Part shown: in pieces, positions 50,266-59,268 of the stretch
How positions within the stretch are numbered: position 1 is the first letter of the stretch
Layout: each line of letters starts with the position of its first letter
DNA from: JAUSFM01 sp964343705
Lineage (GTDB): Archaea; Nanobdellota; Nanobdellia; Woesearchaeales; UBA12501
Assembly: GCA_964343705.1 (NCBI GenBank)
Contig: CAYFJX010000002.1
Location: 1-64,000 of the forward strand
Length of the DNA stretch: 64,000 bases
Direction of reading: 5' to 3'
Program-made: the position numbers and the translations under genes
The notes under the pieces: model-generated
Database searches by the model: none
Told to the model about the DNA's origin: nothing
What the model saw: only the letters and a program-made list of their open reading frames with translations

Positions 50266-50727
50266 TCAGAGTAGTTTTAATTCTTCAAGAAGAGCAGGAA
50301 GTTCAGAAATACCTTCGATAGTGTGATCTGCTTCTTCTGTTTTTTGGCTAGGTAAAAGATTCTTGTTCTTTCCTTGACGAACCCATATAGTGTTCATACC
50401 TAGGGTGTTCCCAAAGGTAATCCCTGCAGTTACCTTGTCATCAACAACAAAAACATCGTTGGATTCCACATTAAATTCAGCAAGAATGTCTTTAAAAACA
50501 CCAATATCTTTTTTTCTGATGATCTTAACTGTTTCAAAGTATTTTTCAAGGCCGAGTCGTGCTACCTCATTTTTCCTTGCTTCAATATTTTCACCTGCTT
50601 GTGTAATAAGCACAAGTTTGTACTGTTGTTTAAGTTGTTCCAATATCCCTATTGAAATAGGATACAAATTTGCAGCTTCAGGTTCAAAAAGAGTCCATTT
50701 AAAGTCAAATATAAAGAGTTTTGCCAT
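50266..50727 (-). CDS. HAD-superfamily protein with altered motif I
   Basis: 153 residues with the HAD fold: motif I region FIFDFKWTLFEP, motif II VLITQAG, motif III Lys (IIRKKD) and motif IV VFVVDDKVTAG. In motif I (DxDxT) the second Asp, normally the general acid, is Lys (D-F-K-W-T), so phosphatase activity may be lost or changed. A small cap is absent, as in magnesium-dependent phosphatase-1 relatives. GGGGGTG is the ribosome site. It precedes the inositol-phosphatase-like gene. Confidence 0.8.
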   Translation of the reverse strand: MAKLFIFDFKWTLFEPEAANLYPISIGILEQLKQQYKLVLITQAGENIEARKNEVARLGLEKYFETVKIIRKKDIGVFKDILAEFNVESNDVFVVDDKVTAGITFGNTLGMNTIWVRQGKNKNLLPSQKTEEADHTIEGISELPALLEELKLL

Positions 50728-50773
50728 GCGTGCACCCCCACTGTGCCATATAATACTACACTGTGCTAGGTAA

Positions 50774-51613
50774 TTAGTGTTTTTTCTGATTTAAATAGTT
50801 AGTGGTTGCCTTTAATAAATAGGTTCGCGCCCAGCAGAAAAATGGAAAGACAAGCAAGGCTACAAGCGTATAATAAACAATCGCAGGAAGCAGTGTCTCA
50901 TGTGGCAAAACATAAGAAAGTACTGCCATCACAGCATTAACAAGGAAGAACACGATTACAACAACAAAATACATAGGGATAACAAGATACCACTTCTGTA
51001 TCCCTAGTTGTAATGCTTTTGATAGTGCTTTGCCTGGTTTATAGTGGTTTATAAGGGCGTGTGATACAAATGCAAAGTACATAATAATTGCAAAGGAAAC
51101 CTTTGCTGCAAACGGTTGTGCCAGGTCAGGACTTTGTTTTGCTACAAGCGCAGTCAAAGTTGCAAAGTAGGAAATAGCATGGACCATAACAAAGAGGATA
51201 TACCATGGAATATTTACCGTAGTAAAGCGCAGGAGATATGTTTTTAGTTTCTTAGGATGGGTACCTGCTAGCCGAGTACTTGACCACCAGGCAATACCTT
51301 GAAATAGCACAAATAAAAAGTAGACTGCAAGCACGTAGACAATGATCAAGAATAGAAATGAGAGTGGTGATTGCTCTTTGTTTGCGTTGGTAATACATTG
51401 TACAAAACCTGCCATGCTATGCAAAATTTTTTGGACAAGTGGAGCTGTGACAAACCCGTACAAGAGCAAAAAAATAAAATCAGCCAATGCTGCATACCCC
51501 ACATAGCGAGGTCCTTTCCGCATGCTTACCACAGAGTCAGCAACAGGTTTAAGAGTACTACGAGAAAAAGGCGCTAGCTTTCTTGCGTGTTTTCGTATGT
51601 ATGCACTCTCCAT
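50774..51613 (-). CDS. Polytopic membrane protein, unknown
   Basis: 279 residues with six hydrophobic helices and basic loops (HKARK-type start RKHARKLAPFSRSTLK). Long helices with conserved Trp and Pro (IPWYILFVMVHAISYFATL; WYLVIPMYFVVVIVFFLVNAV) suggest a membrane scaffold or permease-like subunit. No ATPase or binding motif. Located between the thiol oxidoreductase and HAD genes on the minus strand. Not recognised. Confidence 0.75.
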   Translation of the reverse strand: MESAYIRKHARKLAPFSRSTLKPVADSVVSMRKGPRYVGYAALADFIFLLLYGFVTAPLVQKILHSMAGFVQCITNANKEQSPLSFLFLIIVYVLAVYFLFVLFQGIAWWSSTRLAGTHPKKLKTYLLRFTTVNIPWYILFVMVHAISYFATLTALVAKQSPDLAQPFAAKVSFAIIMYFAFVSHALINHYKPGKALSKALQLGIQKWYLVIPMYFVVVIVFFLVNAVMAVLSYVLPHETLLPAIVYYTLVALLVFPFFCWARTYLLKATTNYLNQKKH

Positions 51614-51666
51614 AGAAGCTACTTGGTAAAAGGAGTTTTTATGTTTTTCTGTTTAGCTTTGAACAT

Positions 51667-52644
51667 TTACTTTTGAGCTAGTTCAGCATCAATAACTGCT
51701 TTGAACAATTCATACGGTTGCGCCCCGCCAATGACCATTCCATTAATAACAAAAGATGGTGTTCCAGAAATGCCTACTGACGCTGCATAGTTTTTGTCTG
51801 CAGAAATAGCAGCTCCGTGCTTATTGTCATTAAGGCAAGCTGTAAAAGCATTTTGATCTAAGCCAAGCTTGTTTGCGTAAGAAACAAGACTTTCCTTGTC
51901 AAGAGCGTTCTGATTACTAAAAAGTTGATCATGGTATTCCCAGAACTTACCTTGTTCATTTGCACATAATGAGGCCATAGCAGCTGGAAGCGCGTTCTCA
52001 TGGAAATCCAAAGGTAAGTGTCTAAATGCAATGCTTGCCTTACCTGTGTTTACATAATCCTTGACAATCTGAGGATAGGTTTCATCAAAGAACTTTTTGC
52101 AAAACGGACACTCAAAATCTGAAAACTCAATAATTTGAACAGGAGCATTCCTTTCTCCTTTAACAGGGAAACCATCTAGGGAAGGTTGATCAAGAAGTTT
52201 GCCCACACCTGTAACTTCAGGCCTTACTAAGTATACCCCTTCTTTTTGTTCAAGGCCTTCCTGAATTTTGTCATAGTTTGCAGTTTTTGTTATTGCCTTG
52301 TCAAAGACAAATGCAGGTACTGCTTTAAGATCAAAACGCTTGATAAGGTTTTTTGCTGTTTTTGAAGAAACATCTAGTTCTTTAATTTCGATTGTTGGAA
52401 AGTATGTTGATAAGCCCTCTTTAACATTTGTGCTGTCACAAACCACACATGTTGCATCAGAAAGGATAACAAGATTCACAGCAGGATCATCACTTGTATC
52501 TGCCAAAACAACGTCACCTGCAATCGCCTCGTCTGCACCATCTGAATTACCAGCCTGTAATGCTTCGTTTGGTACAAAAAAAGAAACAATGAACAATGCA
52601 GCTAAGATAAGCGTTGCAATCTTCCATGGTCTGGCTTGTGTCAT
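51667..52644 (-). CDS. Membrane-anchored two-domain thiol oxidoreductase (DsbA-like)
   Basis: About 325 residues from 52644. One membrane helix (about 7-24, WKIATLILAALFIVSFFV) anchors two thioredoxin-fold domains. The first has CVVC (66-69) and a cis-Pro KAVPAF; the second is DsbA/DSBA-like with CPFC (179-182) and GTPSFVING. It probably forms or shuffles disulfides in exported proteins, of which several Cys-rich examples are encoded nearby. A TATATATAAAG-type box centred near 52670 puts the start at 52644 (leaderless). Upstream methionines would precede the promoter. Two fused redox sites suggest electron relay between them. Confidence 0.88.
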   Translation of the reverse strand: MTQARPWKIATLILAALFIVSFFVPNEALQAGNSDGADEAIAGDVVLADTSDDPAVNLVILSDATCVVCDSTNVKEGLSTYFPTIEIKELDVSSKTAKNLIKRFDLKAVPAFVFDKAITKTANYDKIQEGLEQKEGVYLVRPEVTGVGKLLDQPSLDGFPVKGERNAPVQIIEFSDFECPFCKKFFDETYPQIVKDYVNTGKASIAFRHLPLDFHENALPAAMASLCANEQGKFWEYHDQLFSNQNALDKESLVSYANKLGLDQNAFTACLNDNKHGAAISADKNYAASVGISGTPSFVINGMVIGGAQPYELFKAVIDAELAQK

Positions 52645-52763
52645 AAAAAATAGGATTGCCATGCGATATATAAAGATACTTATGCCCGAGACTATAAGAA
52701 GCCAAACATATGGGCAAGAGGAGTGGAATAGCATAAATATTTAAAAAAGCAGGCTTATCTCAC

Positions 52764-54218
52764 ATGACTATGCCAAGTAAGGATACAAAAGCACGGAAGA
52801 GTACAACAGGCAAAAATAAGCAGGGTATTCAACTGTACAACACATTTACCAATAAAAAAGAACCATTCACCCCACAAAATAAGGGGAAAATTGGCATGTA
52901 TGTGTGTGGACCAACAGTATATGATTATGGTCATGTCGGTCATGCCCGTAGTGCTATTGCTTTTGATGTGATTAGGCGTTATTTTATCTATAGGGGATTT
53001 AAGGTGAAATTTGTTTTCAATTACACTGATGTAGATGATAAAATAATAAAACGAGCAAAGGAACTAGGAAAAACTGAAAAAAAGCTTGTGCAAGAAATGA
53101 GCAAGGCCTATGATGAAGATTACGCCACGCTGGGTGTTATGAAACCAGATCTTATACCCAGAGCAACAGAACACATCGAGCAAATGATTGAAATTATCAA
53201 GAAGCTTGAACAAAAAGGTTTTGTGTATGATGTGCAGGGTGATGGCCTGTATTATGACTTGGAAAAATTCAAATCATATGGTAAACTATCTGGCCAAAAA
53301 ATTGATGAGCTCAGAAAGGATACCCGTGTAAAAACAACTGATGAAAAAAAGCACCCTCATGATTTTTGTTTGTGGAAGTACAAAAAACCAGGGGAGCCAT
53401 TTTGGAATGCACCTTGGCAAGCAGGAAGACCAGGGTGGCATATTGAATGTAGTGCAATGTGCAAGACTCACCTGGGGGAAACATTTGACATCCATGGAGG
53501 AGGTATAGATTTGGTCTTCCCTCATCACGAAAATGAGATTGCGCAGTCAGAAGGGGCGCATGATGCTACGTTTGCACGGTATTGGATGCATAATGGTCAT
53601 GTAAAGGTTGATGATGAAAAGATGTCTAAATCATTGGGTAATTTCTTTACCATTCGCGACGTGCTTGACAAGTTTGATGCTCAAGTACTGAGGTTTTTTC
53701 TCTTATCAACTCATTACAGACAACCAATTAATTTTGCTGACACACTTTTGCAACAAGGACAAAGTAGCTTACAGCGATTATGGGACTTTATGTTCTTAGT
53801 AAAACACCAAGCAAAAAAAGGTGTAAAAGGTGTTGTTCGTGGCACTGTTGAAAAAGCAGTATCAAAGGCTGTGGGTGGTTTTGAAAAATGCATGGATGAT
53901 GACTTTGAGATTTCAGGAGCACTCGGGTGCATTTTTGATTTGGTTAAAGAAATAAACAAAATACATGAGAAAAACGAACTTGGTAAAGAAGAAGCAAAAC
54001 TGGTTCTTGAAACTATGAAAAAACTAGATTCTGTGTTAAACGTGCTCGAACGGGATGAAGGAACACTTGATGCTGAAATTGAGGGTCTTATCCAAGAGCG
54101 TGAAAAAGCCCGTAAGAATAAAGACTGGGCTATTGCTGATACTATCCGTGACCAGCTACACCAGCGAGGAATTCGTTTGGATGACACTGCTGAAGGAGTG
54201 GTCTGGAGACGATTATAG
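52764..54218 (+). CDS. cysS: Cysteinyl-tRNA synthetase
   Basis: 484-residue class Ia synthetase. YVCGPTVYDYGHVGHARS holds the first zinc Cys and the HIGH-equivalent HVGH (57-60). HIECSAMCKTHLGE and FPHHENEIAQ supply further zinc ligands, and DEKMSKSLGNFF (near 286) is the KMSKS loop. It charges tRNA-Cys. A TATTTAAAA box about 22-26 bases before the ATG suggests a leaderless transcript, divergent from the oxidoreductase gene. The N-terminal 25 residues are Lys/Thr-rich. Confidence 0.95.
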   Translation: MTMPSKDTKARKSTTGKNKQGIQLYNTFTNKKEPFTPQNKGKIGMYVCGPTVYDYGHVGHARSAIAFDVIRRYFIYRGFKVKFVFNYTDVDDKIIKRAKELGKTEKKLVQEMSKAYDEDYATLGVMKPDLIPRATEHIEQMIEIIKKLEQKGFVYDVQGDGLYYDLEKFKSYGKLSGQKIDELRKDTRVKTTDEKKHPHDFCLWKYKKPGEPFWNAPWQAGRPGWHIECSAMCKTHLGETFDIHGGGIDLVFPHHENEIAQSEGAHDATFARYWMHNGHVKVDDEKMSKSLGNFFTIRDVLDKFDAQVLRFFLLSTHYRQPINFADTLLQQGQSSLQRLWDFMFLVKHQAKKGVKGVVRGTVEKAVSKAVGGFEKCMDDDFEISGALGCIFDLVKEINKIHEKNELGKEEAKLVLETMKKLDSVLNVLERDEGTLDAEIEGLIQEREKARKNKDWAIADTIRDQLHQRGIRLDDTAEGVVWRRL

Positions 54219-54330
54219 TCCGTTAGAGGGTCTTGCAAAGCAAGAGTGTCTAGTTCAAAACTACATATTTTAATATAAGATAAACACTTAGTAGGGAATA
54301 CTATACAATACACTCTGGGAGGGGGTTTTG

Positions 54331-54402
54331 ATGAAACAAGAAACAAAGGTGTTGATACAGGAAGTTAACTCGTTGTTACGAAAGCTACGACGACTTGCGT
54401 AA
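54331..54402 (+). CDS. 23-aa micro-ORF with strong ribosome site
   Basis: A 24-codon frame (MKQETKVLIQEVNSLLRKLR then RLA) follows an unusually strong GGGAGGGGG ribosome site 5 bases upstream. A TTTTAATATAAG box near 54268 could supply the promoter, and a T-rich tract follows the stop. The peptide forms a clean amphipathic helix with Lys/Arg on one face. It fills most of the gap between cysS and valS. It could be a small RNA-binding or regulatory peptide. Translation is unproven. Confidence 0.4.
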   Translation: MKQETKVLIQEVNSLLRKLRRLA

Positions 54403-54469
54403 TACTTTTTTATTCTTTAATTACTCTCCTTTATTTTTCTTGCCAAGTGGTTTTGATGGCTTAGACTAA

Positions 54470-56965
54470 TCAGAATACTATTGCAACATTCATGTCGCTG
54501 TTGGGGCATTTCATAACTGACTCCTGACCTTTTACTGCGCCAAATTCAACTGCCTCTGCTCGTGTTGCATTTTTGATATCAATAATTGCTTCTTCAAGCA
54601 TGTCTTGTTCCTTGCCTGTACATTCAATAATAACCTTTTGTACTTCTTTTCCTAGGGAGATATCACTATCTGATTTAATACGCCTGACAGCTGTTATAAC
54701 ATCAACGAGTAGGTCACCTGCTTTTTCTGCGTACTCATCGCATTTGGATTCATCAAACTCTGGCCAGGAGGTTTTGTGTACACTGCTGGTTTGTTCATGC
54801 TGCTTAAAGTATAAGTGATAAACTGCTTCAGTAATATGAGGCATGATCGGTGCCATAAGGCGAATAACAGCGTAGAGTGTTGTGTATAAGGTACTTCGTA
54901 CTGATTCTGTGTCTTCTGCCCCATATGTTTCAGCATTGTACAACCTTCCTTTGACAATTTCAAGATAATTATCACAGAGGGTATGCCAAAAAAACTTTTC
55001 AACATCTGCTTTTGTTTTTGAGTATTCATACATTTCAAACGTGTCTGTTGATCGCTTGATGATGGCATGAAGTTTAGCAAGAAGCCACCTGTCCACGAGA
55101 AGTAACCGTTTTGGAGCAGGAAGTTTTCCAGGAGTGTAATCTTGTAAGTGCATGATTGAAAATTTTGACGCATTCCATAATTTTGTTATCATCTTCTTAC
55201 CAGTAACAAGGTCTTTTTCTTGGTACGGTAAGTCATCACCAAGCTTTGATCCTGCAGCCCAAAATCGCAGAGAGTCTGCACCATACTTTTCAATAACACC
55301 TTGAGGTTCAACAACATTACCTTTTGACTTTGACATTTTTCTGCCGTGCGGGTCAAGAGCAAAGCCTGATATAATCACATCTTTCCATGGGTTTTTTTCA
55401 TGGTGAAGTAAGCTTTTAACCATGGTGTTAAAAAGCCAAAAAGTGATTATGTCATGGGCTTGAGGTCGAAGGTTCATAGGAAAGAGTTTGTCATACACTG
55501 GTTTTCCTTTAAACAATTCTGTTGCAAGTTGTGGTGTGTGAGATGATGTTGCCCACGTATCTAAAATATCTTTTTCAGGTGTAAAACGTTTTCCACCACA
55601 TGCGCACTTGTTTTTTGGTTGGTCACTTAGTGGATCTACTGGCAGTTCTTCTTCTGAGGCAACATGGGGTTTTTCACACTTTTGACAATACCAGAGGGGG
55701 ATTGGAACTCCAAAGAATCGCTGCCTACTCAGACACCAATCCCACTGCAATCCTTGAATCCAATGATCAAGTCGTACTTTCATAAATTTGGGGTACCAGT
55801 TAAGTTTGGCACCTGCATCCAAAAAGTCTTGTTTACGCTCTAGGTAGCGTAGAAACCATTGTTTTGTTTTGAGAAATTCTATCTCAGTCCCGCATCGTTC
55901 ATGAACTTTGACAGCGTGAGTAATTTGCTTTTGTCGAATAAGAAGCTGGGCTTTCTTAAGATCTTCAATAATTGCTTTACGTGCATCTCTTAGGGTCAGG
56001 TCTTTGTATTTTCCAGCAAGTTCAGTCATTTTCCCCCAAGGGGTAATTGCTGTTTTCAAAGGTAGTTTGTATTTGTACCACCATTCCACATCTGCTTGAT
56101 CACCAAAAGTACAGCACATAACTGCTCCTGTTCCTTTTTCAGGATCTGCTTTTTCATCAGCAATAATGGGTACTTCAAAGTCATACAATGGAACTTTTGC
56201 AAACTTACCAACCATGTCCTTGTAGCGTTCGTCTGTTGGGTGTACAAAGATCGCAACACATGCACACAACATTTCTGGACGAGTCGTGCCAATTCCTAAC
56301 TCTTTGCCTCCAACCATAAAAACAATGTCGTTGAAGTGGCTGTCCATTTCCACATCTTCAAGTTCAACTTGTGCAAAACTTGATTGACATTGCGGACACC
56401 AAATGCTTGGTGCTTCTTTCTGGTAGATAAGCCCTTTATTGTAGAGCTGTACAAATGATCGTTGGGAAATAGCCCTGCTATGATCACTAATAGTTGAATA
56501 GAAGATATCAAAATCAGCTGAGATTGCAATTCTTTTCCAGTCAGCAATGTATTCCTTACGAAGAAAGGTAAGTGTGGTTTGACAGAGTTCAATAAACTCA
56601 CTTCGTTCCATATTTCGCGCCTTGATCTTGTTCATCTTTTCTATAAGGCGCTCAGTGGCAAGACCATTATCATCTGTGCCAAAGGGGTAAAATACTTCAA
56701 AGCCTCTCATTCGTTTGTAGCGCGCTACAAAATCTTGTTGTGTGTAGGAAAAAGCATGCCCCATGTGCATCTTGCCAGATACTGTTGGAGGAGGTGTATC
56801 TATTGAGTAAATTTCTTTTTCAGTTTTTTCGTTGAATGTGAATATGTTGTTAGATTGCCAAAAAGCTTGAATTTTTGGTTCTTCAACAACAGGGTCATAC
56901 CTCTTAAGATCAGCTGAAAAGCTAAGTTTTGTAGGTTCCTTGTCTTGTTCTTGAAGTTGTTCCAT
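54470..56965 (-). CDS. valS: Valyl-tRNA synthetase
   Basis: 831-residue class Ia synthetase. The HIGH-equivalent is HMGH (67-70) in PPPTVSGKMHMGH. The CP1 editing domain starts near 190, and GRKMSKSKGNVV (about 540) is the KMSKS loop. Zinc-finger-like Cys pairs (WCPQCQSSF; WYCQKCEKPH; CACGG) are typical of archaeal ValRS. It charges tRNA-Val and edits misactivated threonine. It lacks the long C-terminal coiled coil of bacterial ValRS, as expected for archaea. An ATATTTAAAT box at about 56990-57000 precedes the ATG. Confidence 0.95.
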   Translation of the reverse strand: MEQLQEQDKEPTKLSFSADLKRYDPVVEEPKIQAFWQSNNIFTFNEKTEKEIYSIDTPPPTVSGKMHMGHAFSYTQQDFVARYKRMRGFEVFYPFGTDDNGLATERLIEKMNKIKARNMERSEFIELCQTTLTFLRKEYIADWKRIAISADFDIFYSTISDHSRAISQRSFVQLYNKGLIYQKEAPSIWCPQCQSSFAQVELEDVEMDSHFNDIVFMVGGKELGIGTTRPEMLCACVAIFVHPTDERYKDMVGKFAKVPLYDFEVPIIADEKADPEKGTGAVMCCTFGDQADVEWWYKYKLPLKTAITPWGKMTELAGKYKDLTLRDARKAIIEDLKKAQLLIRQKQITHAVKVHERCGTEIEFLKTKQWFLRYLERKQDFLDAGAKLNWYPKFMKVRLDHWIQGLQWDWCLSRQRFFGVPIPLWYCQKCEKPHVASEEELPVDPLSDQPKNKCACGGKRFTPEKDILDTWATSSHTPQLATELFKGKPVYDKLFPMNLRPQAHDIITFWLFNTMVKSLLHHEKNPWKDVIISGFALDPHGRKMSKSKGNVVEPQGVIEKYGADSLRFWAAGSKLGDDLPYQEKDLVTGKKMITKLWNASKFSIMHLQDYTPGKLPAPKRLLLVDRWLLAKLHAIIKRSTDTFEMYEYSKTKADVEKFFWHTLCDNYLEIVKGRLYNAETYGAEDTESVRSTLYTTLYAVIRLMAPIMPHITEAVYHLYFKQHEQTSSVHKTSWPEFDESKCDEYAEKAGDLLVDVITAVRRIKSDSDISLGKEVQKVIIECTGKEQDMLEEAIIDIKNATRAEAVEFGAVKGQESVMKCPNSDMNVAIVF

Positions 56966-57048
56966 AGGCTTGCAGGAAACAGAATGATATTTAAATATTT
57001 GGCATGAAAAGCTTATAAAACAATATAAAGCATCTGAGAAGATAATGC

Positions 57049-57540
57049 TTAATGCACTTTGTCAAATCCGCGATTAAGATCATTTTCTTGCCAGCCATGC
57101 TCTTCTAGTCGCTGGCGAATCTTATCTTTATCAAAACCTTGCTTCTTGGCTACTTTAATGTACTGCACCATTGCTCTGCGAGAATCTTGTTTTTCATCAA
57201 GTCGTGATGAGACTGTTGTAAGCCCAAACACTCCTGCCACCAAGAAAAAAAGCACAAAAAGGTACACTACGAATCTGCCCACTTCAGGAAATCCAACACT
57301 TTGGTCGGCAACCCCATCATTAACAACCTGACCAGTAATAGCATCCATGCCTGTAGTTTGAACAGGCATACCTTGATGATCAGTAACAACCTGACCAGTC
57401 ACAGAACCCAAGCCACCTGAGTCAGAATCAGAATCTTGTTGCAAAAAAGATTCAAGACTGTGACCCTGTGTCATTGCAAGAGCTCCTGCAATAAGAACAA
57501 GAACTGCAGTCATAGTGAATACAAGATGCTTAAATTCCAT
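57049..57540 (-). CDS. Exported two-TM protein with ITGQVV repeats and UBA-like motif
   Basis: 163 residues: a signal-like helix (about 6-22), an external linker with two ITGQVVND/VTGQVVTD repeats, a second helix (about 87-108) and a cytoplasmic tail with KQGFDKDKIRQRLEEHGW. The tail is the same three-helix motif as in the proteins at 17465 and 7962, and the repeats match the ITGN motif at 17465 and 21573. This mixes the two recurrent modules of this genome in one small protein. GGGGTTT is a possible ribosome site. Function unknown. Confidence 0.75.
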   Translation of the reverse strand: MEFKHLVFTMTAVLVLIAGALAMTQGHSLESFLQQDSDSDSGGLGSVTGQVVTDHQGMPVQTTGMDAITGQVVNDGVADQSVGFPEVGRFVVYLFVLFFLVAGVFGLTTVSSRLDEKQDSRRAMVQYIKVAKKQGFDKDKIRQRLEEHGWQENDLNRGFDKVH

Positions 57541-57640
57541 TACTAAACCCCTATTTTTTTGTATCCTCGTGTATAAAAGCTTCTTAAGAAGTTATAGTAT
57601 TTAAATATAGTCAAAATGAGTATGATCTAAGTCAAGGCAG

Positions 57641-58429
57641 TTACATAATACCATACCAAGCAAATAAGAGACGGTTTGCTGCTTTAACAAGGTCAAACCC
57701 AGTACCTTGAATAGTAAGACAGGTGCCATCAACAGAAACTCCTGGTTCAGGATCTTCTTTAATGTAAATTACAGGAACCCCTTGTTTACATTCTATTATT
57801 TCCCTGTTAGCGCATGCTTTTTCGTGTGGTTCTGTGCATGCTGCATGAGGAGTTATATCAAAAATTCGTACCATGTTCAAACTCATGTCTGCTGCTGCTA
57901 AAGCCACATGGGGAAAATCTTTTCCGTTTGGATTAAAAGTTATGTATGTATCTTGGAAAGAGAGCAGGTAATTGTAATCTCCTGTTATGGGAATAGCTTC
58001 AACTTCCCGAGGACTGTATCGTGTTTCTACATTGTACACCTGATCATTATTCTCTCGCTTAAAGCGAGTGTACCATGTGCCCCTCACTTTCACAAAACTA
58101 AAACTATTATACACATATCCTTCTTCTTCACTCAGTTCTCCAGCAAGGTTCAGATCGTGATAATCATCAAGACTGTACTCAGTTGGTTTTTTTAAGAAGA
58201 GTATGAGGAGAAAAAGAGCAAAAGCAATCACAAGAAAACCCACTACAACGTAAAGGCTCCTGTCACTTTTTCCAAAAAACAGTTTTTTTTGAGGAGCAGG
58301 CTCTTTAGTTGGCTTAAGCTCTTCTTGAACAAGGGTTTCTTCTTCAGACTCTGGTTTGGTCTGTTTTTTGGTGTTCTTTGTTGTTTTTGTCTTTTTTGTT
58401 TTTTTTGTTGTAGGAGTGATTGTTTTCAC
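57641..58429 (-). CDS. Lys-rich single-TM protein with external domain (paralogue 1)
   Basis: 262 residues, GTG start. A strongly basic cytoplasmic segment (TTKKTKKTKTTKNTKKQTK), one helix (about 62-82, LYVVVGFLVIAFALFLLILF) and an external domain with four Cys (CTEPHEKACAN; ECKQG; GTCLTIQG). It aligns with the protein encoded just upstream: AACTEPHEKACANREIIEC with ITCANASTAIP, and the final LLFAWYGIM with IIYGLYEVM. The two are therefore tandem duplicates. Not recognised as a known family; could be adhesins or envelope proteins. Only four bases separate the genes. Confidence 0.7.
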   Translation of the reverse strand: MKTITPTTKKTKKTKTTKNTKKQTKPESEEETLVQEELKPTKEPAPQKKLFFGKSDRSLYVVVGFLVIAFALFLLILFLKKPTEYSLDDYHDLNLAGELSEEEGYVYNSFSFVKVRGTWYTRFKRENNDQVYNVETRYSPREVEAIPITGDYNYLLSFQDTYITFNPNGKDFPHVALAAADMSLNMVRIFDITPHAACTEPHEKACANREIIECKQGVPVIYIKEDPEPGVSVDGTCLTIQGTGFDLVKAANRLLFAWYGIM

Positions 58430-58433
58430 CTAA

Positions 58434-59120
58434 CTATGAATTTTTGCGTGACTCTGAAATTAATGATCTTTCTATGTAATCTGCATATGCATCATCTTCC
58501 ATAACCTCATAGAGTCCATATATGATTCGTTCTTTAACTTGACTGAAGTCTTGTTGTACTGGTGCGGAAATAGTGACGCAACCATCTTTTTCTACAATTG
58601 AAAGATTTGCTGAGGGTTGTTCTGTTGATTCAAAAACAATCACAGGTATTGCTGTTGACGCATTTGCACAGGTAATAACAGGTTTGTCATACTTATTTTC
58701 CTTGCTGAACCCTTGAAGGACTTGCACATTGCGTGTACGGTACTCATATAAAAGATCGTAAAGTGTTTCTCCAATAACTTCTTTACTTCGATCGTCAGGT
58801 GGAGAGGTCATAAAGATCACAGCACTTGACTTTAAGGGTCGCAAAGCCTTTTTTGTAAAGGGTACTGATTCAAGATCTGCAGGGTGAAAACGAAAGGGAA
58901 TTTGTTCATGTGATGAAAGCCGCCATGAATTATCTGGATAGGCGGTCAACGTGTGCCCATTATACTTTTCAACATCACCAAGGTCAATAGTTAGGAAACC
59001 AATAATACTAAAAGCCATAACTAAAACAACAGCAATTGCCCAAACCTTCTTGGTTTTGGGTTTTGGTAGTGGTCGAGCCTGTGCTTGAACACCTTTTTTC
59101 GTTCTCCTAAATTTCTTCAT
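58434..59120 (-). CDS. Single-TM protein with external domain (paralogue 2)
   Basis: 228 residues: basic start (MKKFRRTKKGVQAQARP), one helix (about 25-45, VWAIAVVLVMAFSIIGFLT) and an external domain with Cys in PVITCANASTAIP and VEKDGCVTISA, probably one disulfide. Its C-terminal half aligns with the adjacent downstream gene product (pattern CAN...PVI...GC.TI...YG). An AGGGGGATAT ribosome site precedes the ATG. Its own stop sits 4 bases before the downstream GTG, so translation is coupled. Function unknown. Confidence 0.7.
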   Translation of the reverse strand: MKKFRRTKKGVQAQARPLPKPKTKKVWAIAVVLVMAFSIIGFLTIDLGDVEKYNGHTLTAYPDNSWRLSSHEQIPFRFHPADLESVPFTKKALRPLKSSAVIFMTSPPDDRSKEVIGETLYDLLYEYRTRNVQVLQGFSKENKYDKPVITCANASTAIPVIVFESTEQPSANLSIVEKDGCVTISAPVQQDFSQVKERIIYGLYEVMEDDAYADYIERSLISESRKNS

Positions 59121-59268
59121 TATATCCCCCTAATACACCTGTCAAAACCGTGTACAAATAGGAAAACAAGGTCTGTGCTTTAAATTGTTTGTGGTTATGT
59201 TTGGAGTTATAGTTGTGGTTGTGAGGTGAACGCCAAGAAAATCACAAGCATTAAAAAAGAGCAAACGC

